Assembly: GCA_963971405.1 (NCBI GenBank)
Contig: OZ020491.1
Location: 27,923,019 to 27,987,018 of the forward strand
Origin: Psococerastis gibbosa
Taxonomy: Eukaryota > Arthropoda > Insecta > Psocodea > Psocidae
Direction: 5' to 3'
Length of the DNA: 64,000 bases
This document shows, piece by piece, positions 13,901 to 25,900 of the stretch. The notes beneath the pieces are model-generated. The model had not been told where the DNA came from, ran no database searches, and was given only the letters and a program-made list of their open reading frames with translations. Numbering within the stretch: position 1 is the stretch's first letter; each line of letters starts with the position of its first letter. The position numbers and the translations under genes are program-made.

Positions 13901-16900
13901 AAAAAAAGATGTCAGAAAATGAACATTATTTAAACCAACGTTCAACCGCTCACGGGCTATTGCCTTGCGGTATATCCACTGTCATAAATTATTGTAATTG
14001 TGTTGATAAAAAAAAAATAATAATAATAATTTAATGAATGTATCCGTTTGACCTCTTCAGTCGCTTATGGAGGTTATTACCCGTGTTGAGTTACGACATA
14101 TCTCCAATCGCATGGCGTGTAGAGTCGTCCAAGTACAAGCACGCTACCACCTGGCCATTGAAGTCGAACCTATTTGAAATGTTACAGGTGGGCGAGTTAC
14201 TTCGGAAGCATGGAATCGATTTAGATCACAACCGTTTCCTGATTCTCCAGGGAGAAGTCGAGCAGATATCTCTAATGAAGCAAAAGGCCGAAAATGAACA
14301 CGAAGTAGGCATGCTCGAGTACCTGGAAGACATTATTGGCAGTTCGAGGTTTAAGGACCCCATCGAGAGACTCGGCAAGCGCATTGAAGAGCAGTCTGAG
14401 GTAAGGCATATCATTATCATTTAGTCAGCTCCTGTTAGCTGGGTGTGACACGTGAACCTCTTCCACTCCCGACTCTTTCTTCTGGCTCTACAGCCCTTGA
14501 TAAGCTTTGGCCTGCTCGACAACACTCCTCCAGTCATCTCGGCTTTGTACAACGCTCCACCATCTTCGCACTCCCAACTCGCGAAGGTCAGTTTCCAACT
14601 CATCCTTCTAGCGTTTTCGAGAACGTCCGGTCAGTCGTCTTCCTGTCTTGCTTGCTTTGCACATCTGCAGTCGTCTGACATTCTTACGACGTGTCCCAGC
14701 CATCTTATGCGTTGCGCTTTTATGAACCGGACTATGTCTCCGTTGATTATTGCGTCTATTTTTATACTCTTATACACCACCCTCCTTCTTCGTAAAGGGG
14801 TCCATAAATCCTCTTTATTATCTTTCATTCAATCTCCACTCCCTACTGTCCCTCCATTTCTCAATATTCCAAACTTCTTCTGGTACCAGTCCTACTCACC
14901 TGATATCATCCTAAATCCGGTTTCTGTATTCCTTCCTTGGTTTTCCTCTTCTACGCTTTTCCCCTATATTATCCTCCAGGCATTTCTACGTGCACCTGTT
15001 CTTATCCTTTCACTTTATGCACCCGTTGCAGTCACCTTGCAGTTGCAGTCTCCTCACCGTCGTCTCTAGCTATAGTGCTTCCACCCAGAAGCCTCCTCCG
15101 GCCAATGGCTGGTTGGCAGCAACCTGTGACTTCGATGCCTCCACTCCCCTCGATCTTGGCACGCTCTCTTCAGCTCCACGTATGTCTTGGCCCCTACATC
15201 CTCCATAACTTGCTGCAGATAAATTTCTAATCCTATCCCTTATAATGGGCTATTTCCATGAACGCCGTCTCCGCCTGTTGCACGTGATCACGGGCTCCAG
15301 ATTGAGGCAAATAAGAGACAAGTCATCAACGTATCGAGGGTTCAGGCCCCAGGACTGGTATTTCGTGACCATTTTCGGTGTCAATCCTCGAAAACGCTGG
15401 AAGGATGAGTTGGGAGCTGACCTTCGCGAGTTGGGAGTCCGTAGATGGTGGAGCGTTGTACGAAACCTAGATGACTGGAGGAGTGTTGTCGGGCAGACCA
15501 AAGCCCTGGGCTGTCGAGCCAGAAGAAGATTTTCTGCATCAAAATATGTCTTATTTTTGCCCCAAATTCAAAGGCGAACACGCTCTAGACATCGCCAGTA
15601 TCGACCTGTATATTTGTATCACCTTTATTTTTCCTCTCAGGTACGAAACGAAAAATGGAACCGTTGCAAATTGGCGCGAGACGAGTTGGAAGACCTCCAG
15701 GCACCGATGGAGGCGGCACTTCGCTATATCCAACTCGAAAACTCAATCATCCTGCTCAATCACAAACTTCTGCAGAAAAAGATAGCTATGGGAGAGGTGG
15801 ACAGGGAGGAGAAGGAAGCAGAGGTTCGGGAGATCGACGAGCGAATGAAGGCGTTGAAGAAGGCATTGGAAGACAAGAGGAAGGAGTTGAAGCAGCTGGA
15901 AGAGTCTAACACGGCGAAGGCGAAGGCACTGGAAAGAGTCAATGGGATGAAGGACGCTGCAAAGGCGGAGTTTGATGCGAATAAGTTAAAGGATGTGGCG
16001 TTACAACAGGAAGTGGAGAGGTGAGTAGGGATGTCCGATACAGCACTTGGTTTTAGAGTAGCATCGATACGGATACAACATCGGCGTCCAGTATCCGGTA
16101 CTCCTTTTGTATCTACACCTAACAAATAAAATGATCCAATTTTATTATATCCATGTTCTGAGCTCCCTGCTAGTAAATTATTAAATAAAAATGGGTGTGT
16201 GTACTTATGTACGCGCTTGAGAAGTTATACTAATTTGGCATCATTAAAAAATAGTTTTTAATTGCATGCAAATAATTAATTACAATAAAATAATAAAATT
16301 TTGTAAATATTAAATAAAAGAGGAAGAAGATGAAGTTTTATGGGGAATATTTTCAAATTTTTGGAAAACAACACGGCTTGAGAGCTAATTGATTAAATTC
16401 TCGGCCCACAGTGGCTATATTGGCAAATCGCTCTTTATATCCCTCCTAAAATACATAAAGTTCGATAAAACGGGTACACAATACATTTGTTTATATGAGC
16501 AATCGTTAATCTGTGAAATAAAATGATCTAAAAGGAAAAACAGACGACGTATTACCGAAATAAGACTTAAATTATCGATTTTTGTAGATTAACGATAGTT
16601 CACAAGACAAAATCTATTAATAATAAAAACAAAGTCGTTATTGAAAAAAAGAAGATACAGCTAGATTAGGGCCTTCCACTTAACTACATATTTATGAACT
16701 AGTTGAACTTAATATAATATTATAATATTGATATACTGTATAAAAAAAATTCATACATACTGAATATCAGTCAGACAAATTTATTAATTAGCGGCCCCCT
16801 TGTTGGTTTTAATCAATTCGGAAAATTCCCCTTAATAATGAAAAAATAAGTAATGGCTTCGGGGACATCTTTTTTTTTCTTAGGTCAAAATCGGTCGGTT

Positions 16901-19900
16901 TTTTGCCTTTGACTTATTCTTGCTGTGGGTTATTCTTATGCAAATTTAACTTGATATTCACAGATCAAATAAGAAGAGAAAAGAAGTAGCGAAATCGCTA
17001 GAATTGGAAGAGGAAAAGCGTGTGAAACTGGAAAAGGTCCCGGAAAGGAACCAGGAAACAATTGCTGAGCTGGATGCGCTGGAGCCTAAATTGGTGGATG
17101 ATCGGCAGACCGCTGAAGAGAAGCATGCACAAGTTATGGCCAGTCTTCAGAAGGACACTCAGGGCCTGCAAGTATGTCAATGAGGTTCTGTAGGGACAGT
17201 TTGGGTCACTAGGTTCGCTGCCGACAAACCGGTATCCATATTATTCAAAATCGCCGCCGTTTGCATGTGAAAGCTAAGCTCTTAGCATCTAATTATTTCT
17301 TTTAATATTTTTACTATGTCTGTACCTTATTTCGCGGCATATAATTTAATATATATATATATTCTCCATGATTTATAGAAAAATATCACTTTAAAATAAT
17401 ACATAAATAAAATAATTTTAAAATAGTATTAAGGCTTATGGAAAAATCAACGCTTTGATATTAGTGCAACTGTTGCTGCCATCTACAAAATGACGTCACA
17501 AATGAACCTCATTGTCTTTTTTCATAGATTTCTTGCAAGATAGGGATTATAAAAAATTTAGTGGCAGTTGATCCCTCAGACTCCCTCAGACAGAGGTCAG
17601 AGTGAGTCTGAGGTATCATATAACACTTAACCCTAATTAACCCCAAAGAACAACAAGAGGTTGACATATACTGTATTAATAGTAGCAGGCGGCCAAATCT
17701 ATGTCCTATGGATGGCAGCCTCTCGCCCTCCCTCGATCGCCAGAAACCTGCGGCCGGTCACCGTCCTCTGGTTCAGCTTGGACAGCGTTGCAACTGCTAC
17801 TGCCTTTGCTGAGCCGGTGTAGGTTTAGCTAACAAGGCTCTCAGTAGGTCGCACAAACCAGAAGCGTACCGCTACAATAGGTGTTCAGCTTGTGGAAACC
17901 CATTTCACGTTTGAAGTTAATCTCGTCTTCCTCGCCAGAAACTTGCGGCCTGTCGCCGTCCTCTGGTTCAGCTTGGAAAGCGTTCCAACTGCTACTGCCT
18001 TTGCTGAGCTGGTGTAGGTTTAGCTAGCGAGGCTCTCAGTAGGTCGCACCAACCAGAAGCGTACTGCTACAATAGGTGTTCAGCTTGTGGAAACCCATTT
18101 CACGTTTGAAGTCTAATCTCGTCTTCCTCGCCAGAAACTTACGGCCTGTCGCCGTCCTCTGGTTCAGCTTGGACAGCGTTCCAACTGCTACTGCCTTTGC
18201 TGAGCCGGTGTAGGTTTAGCTAACGAGGCTCTCAGTAGGTTGCACCAACCAGAAGCGTACCGCTACAATAGGTGTTCAGCTTGTGGAAACCCATTTCACG
18301 TTTGAAGTCTAATCTCGTCTTCCTCGCCAGAAACTTGCGGCCTGTTGCCGTCCTCTGGTTCAGCTTGGACAGCGTTCCAACTGCTACTGCCTTTGCTGAG
18401 CTGGTGTAGGTTTAGCTAACGAGGCTCTCAGTAGGGCACACCAACCAGAAGCGTACCGCTACAATAGGCGTACACTTTAGCTTGTGGAAACCCATCTTCA
18501 CGTTTGAAGTCTAATCTCGTCTTCCTCGCCAGAAACTCGCGGCCGGTCGCCGTTCAGCTTGGACAGCATTCCAACTCCTACTGTCTTTGCTGATCCCCTC
18601 AGCAATCGCCGGTATAGGTTTAGCTAACGAGCCTCTCAGTAGGTCACACCAACCAGAAGCGTACCGCTACAATAGGCGTACACTTCAGCTTGTGGAAACC
18701 CATCTTCACGTTTGAATTCTACTCTGCTAGTAACACATAAATACATACAGTGTCGAAAGATTAATCAGCTCCAGTTGCCCGGGTGTGTTATAGGCGCCTC
18801 CTCCACTCCCTCCTGTCTCTCCACTTCTCATTATTCAAACTTCCTCTAGTACCAGTCCCTCTCTCCTAATATCGCCCTCAATCTGATTTCTGTATCCTTT
18901 CCTTGGTCTTCTTCATTGTGAAGAACCAGTAGAATCCGGGCTGATGGGCCGTGGTCGAATTGAAAGTGAACTTTGCTGTTGCTGTCAGGTGCTCCAGGCA
19001 CATGCCTGTGGGCACCGTATATTAATGTATAGTTTTTGGCCCATTCTGTATCTATCTCATATATTGTAACACCCTGTACAGCTGTCAATGAATTGCTTTC
19101 TACGGTCTGTGCTAGAAGAGTGCTGAATAAGCAGCGCGCCTCGCCTAGCTACGTCACATGAACAGGCTTTCACGGACTGCACTCTTCTAGCACAGACCGT
19201 AGAAAGCAATTCATTGACAGCTGTACAGGGTGTTACAATATATGAGATAGATACAGAATGTACCAACAACTATGCATTAACATACGGTGCCCACAGGCAG
19301 GTTCCTGGTGTACCTGACATTACATTCTTCTTCATTGTGTTCCCAATATTTCTTCCTCCACCCAGTTCCTCGTGTACTGTTATCCATTCGCTTAACGTGT
19401 CCCAACTATCTTCTCCACCAATGGTTCTTCCACCCCAACTCTCTTTTCATCAGTTTATTGCTTTCCAATTTATACGTAGTATAAGGAAAGCTTTGTGATG
19501 GTCAAAATTTCCGGTTCCGAGATTTCAACGGATTTACACGTTTTGAGGTCCCAGGAACCCAAAAAAGTGGTTTTTACGAAATGTTCGTCTGTCGCTCTGT
19601 CTGTCTGTTCGATTTCCGGGCAAACTACTCGGTCGATTTGGATGAAATTTGGCATTTAGGTTCACAAAAATCATACCTCGGGACCATTTCGTTTATTTTG
19701 GGCTAACTCAATTTGGGGAAGTTTTATTTTCAAAAAACTCCAAAAAAAACGTCTAAAAAAATTATTTCTCAAAAACGGCTCCAACGATTTCGTTTAAATT
19801 CACATATATTGTAGTCGTTATTAATGTTGACAAAATGCGGGGGGTTGCTTGCCCCTTGATAGTTTCCTTCTGAGGGTAAAAAAATAAAAATAACTCAATT

Positions 19901-22900
19901 TTCATAAGAAATGACTAAACAGTAATTTTTCTATGTAACCTTTCTATCGATGATTTCTGCCTTCAGGCATGTTTTAGATGATAAATTGAGTAACGAAACC
20001 AGACAGGTTGCTTTCCCAAAAAACTATTTGGTTTTGTACAAAAAATTATTTTTTGAAAAAATTATAGCAAATGAATTGCGTGCCCTGCCATTATTACTGT
20101 GTGGTAATGTGTTGGTGGTCTAACCTATCTAGAATTTACCTCATCTCCAGTGACGTCAGGTGAACAACCACCGCCACCACCACCCCCCCCCCCCCCCCCC
20201 CCCCGAGATATGGGAATTTAATTTACCATGAAATTACTCATTTTCTCCATCAACTAATTGATAAATTGGAAAGCATGTTCGAGTAAACTTGGACCGGTTC
20301 TTTCTAATACAATCCCTTCTGTCCTCTGATAGGCTATTCTGATGAAATTTATCTCAGCTGCTTGTATTTTACTTGTCTGTTTCAAATAACGTTTTTTGTG
20401 TGTGGGTAACTCGTTATCCCATAAGGAAAGACCTTACTTGATGATAGAATTGAGTTCCCTTCTTGATTATTTTTTGTCCGTGATGATGCTACCCAGGTGC
20501 TTTTACAGTGATTGACCTTCCAGTTGCACAGTCTCTTCTTCAACACTTCTACACTGGCCCTGTAGCTATGCTTATTTTCGTTTAACTTTACCATGCTTAT
20601 TTACCTTATTTCAGGACCAAAAGGAAGTTCTACAGACTCAACTCGCAGAGCTTCAAAAAGTCGCCGACCAGTCTAAATCAAAACATGATGTAGCCAAAAC
20701 TGAGCTAACTCTGTACACGGCTCAGGAGGAGGGAGAAAAGAAGAAACTTGAAGATATACGTAAGAGATATGACGACAATAAGAGTGGATTGAAAGAGCGT
20801 GAAAAACAGCTGGAAACTGTTAAAAGGGAAGTTGAAACACTTCAAGAAAACCTCGTTATGGAGGAGGAAGACGTTAGAAAGTTGAAACAAGAAGAACATG
20901 TCGTGGAGGACCAGAGAAGGAAGCATCAGCTGACGGTAGAAGAAGCAAGAGTTTCTATGCAGGCTACGCGAGGTAGAGGCAAAGTTCTAGACGCGTTAAT
21001 GCAGGAGAAGGCAGCCGGTCGCATACCAGGACTGTTTGGGAGAATGGGAGATCTAGGCGCTATTGACTCGAAGTATGATATCGCTGTTAGTACTGCGTGT
21101 GGGCCCTTGGATAACATAGTTGTAGATACCGTGGATACTGCTGAGCAATGTATTCAGTTTTTGAAGAAAAATAATATAGGTAGTGCTACTTTTGTTGCTT
21201 TGGATAAGCAGGAAAGGTTCAGGCAGGTTTATAGTGCACCTTTCCGTGCTCCGGAGAATGTCCCGCGGCTTTTCGACCTGATTAGAGTGGCAGATGATCG
21301 GATTCGACCGGTTTTTTACTTTGCGCTGCAAGACACCCTGGTTGCAACTACTTTGGACCAAGCTTCGCGGATTGCGTACGGCGCAACGCGGTACCGGGTG
21401 GTTACACTGTCCGGGGAGCTTATTGAGATTGCGGGGACAATGTCGGGTGGTGGCCGGCAGGTGTTGAAAGGACGGATGGGCCAGCGGGTGGAGCAACCGA
21501 CGGATGTGTGCAGCCCGCAGCGTCTGGAGACGATGGAGAGGAAGTTGGAGGGCTTGGTGACGCGACTGGGACAGGTGCGGGCCAAGGTTCAGACGCAGGA
21601 GGAGCTCGTGAATGCGCACAAGACGGAGTTGGGCCAGAAGCGGCAGTTGACGCATAAGCTGACTATTGAGATTGACTCGATGCGCGCGCAGAACCCGGTT
21701 TTGAAGGGGCAACTGGAGGCGCAAACTGTCAAGGCGAGAGAGGCGACGCCTAATCCTGCGAAGTTGGCAGCACTGACTAAGGTAATTTTCTTAATGTGCT
21801 ACTTGACCACAATACGAAGACATTTGGCGAGGCTTATTTATAATAATATATCTTTTACATTGTAAGTTGCTGCCATTAAGTGTGGAATTATTCTACTAAA
21901 TGAAATGATCTTATCCTGAATATAACGCATATGCCTTTTCTGCATTAAAAAATGGTCCCTAGATATGATTTTTGTTGTAGTCAATTTTTAGTTCCATATA
22001 TTTAGAAAAAGCAAATTATCAATGGAAACGCGACCTAATAGGTTTTAATCGCACTAATAACGACTTCGATGTATCTGAATTTAAAAAAAACCGCTTTTTT
22101 ATAAATAATGTTTTAGCAGTTTTTTTTAGTTTTAGGGGAGTTGACCCCCAAAATTGACTCAGCGCAAAACAGGAGAGAAATGTTCTTAGATATGATTTTT
22201 TTGACCCTACAAGCTGAATGGGGTATGTAAGTTCTAGAGAGAAAGTGGATTAGGACAATTTTGCAAGAGTTCTTGTAAAATAAAGTAAAATTACGATTAA
22301 TTTGACTGTAACCGTAATATTTAATTATTTATACTAATTTTTATTATGCATATTTCCATCGCTCTCGGCTAAACGAGAACTTTAACGTCATGGGTCTCTG
22401 TACTTAACTTGTGCAAGCTCACTAACACCGCCATATTGATAACGGTCTGCAGCCCCGCGATTGGTTAAACTAAAAGTTAAACGCAAAACATTCTCAATCG
22501 AAGGTCCAACCGCAGGTTCCAGCCTTGAGTACTTTCTGCATTTTCAAGACACTTCGAGCTAACATTTCACTAATCAGTAATAATGTGTTTCAGGTGGTCA
22601 ATGATGCAAAAAAAGAGCTGGACCGAGCGTCCGAGGCAGCGGGCTTGGTAGATGTAAAAGTAAAAAAACTGCACGAAGAAATCATAGCGAAAACAAAAGG
22701 CCGACTGGACGCAGCACAAAAGCGCCTCGACGAAGCCTCGAACAAACTTGACAAGGTACGACAGGAGAAGACAAAGCTTCGCGTTGCTGTTACGACAGCT
22801 GCGCGGAATTTGAAGAAATGCGAGGAGAGAATCGTGAACCTTCAGCAGGAATTGGAGGATTGCGTGGCGAAGATTAAAAAGTCCGCAGCGGAAATCAAGG

Positions 22901-25900
22901 TGAATGAGGAAAAGGCGAAGAAGACGTTGGAAGAGTTTCAGAAGTTGGATGAGGAGTTGACCGCCCTGCAGGAGGAGAATACGGATTTCCGGAAGGAGAT
23001 GGATGAGTTGTTGAAAGCTGAAACGGCGTTGAAGTCGCAGCAGATCGATTTGAAGGATGAGCTTGCTAAAGGTAATGATTTGGATTTTTTATTTTTTTTT
23101 AGTTTGGGGTACTTAGCGTATGCGCCGCTTATTGTTATGCACAAAGTAGGGGTCTTCACAGTGTTGGTATTATCGAGTTATACCTAGTTAAGTGTGTTAT
23201 ATCAAGTTAAGTTAACACACCGATAACCCATTAACCAAGCTAACCAGCGTGCTATCCTAAACTCACTTTCAAGTTGGTTAACTGAGTTACAAAGCTAGCG
23301 CTGCGATCGATAGCTCAGATTTGACCACCGCCATGACTGTTTTTGTTGATTGATTTGAAGCACGCGTTTAAAATTTTGTAGTATTTAAATTTATTTGTAA
23401 TATCTATTATGTCACTAGCAATTACCGTAAATACTAAAAATTATAATATCCAAAATTTAAAAAAATATATATACAAATGTGGCACTAGAATAGAGTTCTG
23501 CCACTTTCTTTAAAACCGTGCCACGAACGTCTGACTACTACCACGTTATTTACTCTGTTAAATATTTTCGATATAGCTCACTCCCGAGGTCCACTCGCGA
23601 TTGTGTCAACTTGGATAGCACATCTAACTCGATAACACCAACACTGTGCAGACCCCTAATATTACTGCGGTGCCAAACCTACGCCACAGCACCAAACGCT
23701 TAAGAATAAATTATCTGGGAATAAAAATTGTAATTGTTTTTGAAGAAATTTTTATGGACCCAGACCTACTCATAGTGGCCCATAGGTCCCTTGTCCAATG
23801 CCAACGACGACATGGATTTCAGACATTATCTGTATTGTTTCCGTATGAAGTTTTGGCCATTCGCAAACTGGTAAACGTTCTCGATGTCAACCTACACCGG
23901 CTACAAGCGATAATGGACATGCTGAGACAAACTTACCATTGACGCAATGAAGCAGGCGAAAGCATGACTTAACCAAGTACAGATACAAGTCCCACCCTTA
24001 AAGTAAGGCAGTTAATTAATCTTTGCAAAATGGCGGAAATGGACCGTCTCTCTTGAGAGCCCTAGTATTTATTAATCGCTGCCCCAATTGTATTGTTTTT
24101 GTTGCCCCGGCTTTGTATACAAAGTATTGTGACAATAATTTGGTACTATTATCGTAAAGGGAGAGTACAACACTAATAATTCAGTCAGGACATGCAGCGT
24201 AGTGGTACGGACTCTGACTTTCACCCGAAGGTTGTTGGTTCGAGTCCCACACTGGCTACATTTTCTGGCCATGCTTCGGAAGGCATGTAAAGCAGGCGGT
24301 CCCGAGCCTTCCTAGTTGAGTGTAAGAGAGGGCTTTATAGCCCTAACTCCGCTAGGTTGGCTTAGTAACAGAAACAATAAAAGTCCTTATTTATTTAATA
24401 ATTTAACAATATTATAAAAGATTGTACCATTGACGCAATGAAAGAGGCGAAAGCATGACTGAACCAAGTACAGATACGAGTCAAATGCGATTATTAAAAA
24501 ACATATATTTATGTCTTGTTCCCTGTTGCCAGCTAAGGGAGCGCTTGAAGGCAGAATTCAAAAAATGGCTGCTGACAGAAAGAGAATGAAGACGCTGAAA
24601 CTTGCTGAAGAGCCGTTGCTAGGCGATCAGCAGGAACAGCTGAAAGTGTTAAGTGAGGAAGAGTTGGCGGCCCTGAGTGTTGATGAACTGATGGCTGATA
24701 TTAAGAATAAGGAGGAGAGTTTGCCGAAGACCCGGCCGAACCTGGGTGTCGTACAAGAGTACCAGAAGCGGAAGAAGGTAAGTAAGACGGTTGTTAGGTG
24801 ACCAGAGTGGGATTTGAATATTGTATCCTCTTTAAGAGGCATTCTTTGTCTTCTTCAAATGCCTCTTCTATCGAAGATTGGTGATCATCAAGGCTATTTG
24901 GATGTTGGAGACTGCTGCTCTGAAAAGGGAATTCGTGCTCTCGCCAAACCACAGCCTCTGGTTTCTCTACCAGGATGTTCTTCTGCCCTGCCGGGAACCT
25001 TCTGTCATATCTTAAGTCCTATCAGGTTCACGGAAAAACCTGTGGACTAAAATTAAAAAAAATCCTAGTAGTACTCTGTATGAAATAGTCCTGTACCAAT
25101 TGACTAAACCAGGGGGTCTGCAGACATACAGTATATCAGGTGGTCCACGGGCCAAAGTAAGAAATAAGAAAATAAAACAGCTGAGTAATTGGAAATAAAA
25201 TACGGTAAGTCTGCACTGAACTGCAAAATCCGCTCGATACCAGTTCTTAACATTTAATCAAATATTAGCGCATAATTGTAGGTACAAGCTTCTTGATCTT
25301 GGTCCTAGAATCGTACGATTTTCCTATCACAGCCATGGGGGTTCACGGAAAATCATAAAATAATCTAGGGATCCACTGACAAAAGTTTGGGAACCCCTGC
25401 ATTAAACCAAATCTTTATGACATCAGCTTTAAATTAAATAAAAAACCGGGAGCACTCTGGGAGTGTCGGCAGAAGTGGAAACATGAATTATATAAAATTA
25501 TGTAAAATTCATTATGTAAAAATTCAAGTAATATTGTAGTTTATTTTTATCATCTCTAAGGTTTATGTTAAAATCCCCACTCAAAATCATTGGCAAATCA
25601 TCAAAGCTTTTCCCACAACTAGTGTTGTCCACATTTACACTTTTAAATGCACCCGGTGTCCATCTTACGATAAAATGAACAGTAGAGGTACACACGTGAT
25701 AGAATCGTACAGCTATCGGTGCTGCACCCGATGCGTCAAGGCCCCCAGCTCGGCTAGTCGAAGCCCAGTGTACATGCCATGCGTTCAGATGATGCTATTC
25801 GCTAGCCCTATACATACCTAGTCTTTTAATATTGCAATTATTGTTCTCAAAGGCGGCATTTTCGTTTATCATTGAACACACCCTAGATGCCTTGTCTTCT

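Noticed and set aside
14452-15069. 205-codon plus-strand frame with hydrophobic stretches
   Set aside because: The minus strand of the same stretch carries LINE polyprotein text; the hydrophobic runs come from reading it in reverse.
17735-18722. CRISPR-like array
   Set aside because: The repeats are contiguous 196-bp units without unique spacers, in a eukaryotic intron.
21053-21724. 223-codon minus-strand frame
   Set aside because: It is the antisense shadow of SMC4 exon 6; its Leu/Arg-rich text is what a charged coil gives when read in reverse.
24193-24250. Possible tRNA gene with A and B boxes
   Set aside because: No acceptor stem closes, and the body is repeated elsewhere with a common tail, so it is a SINE head.
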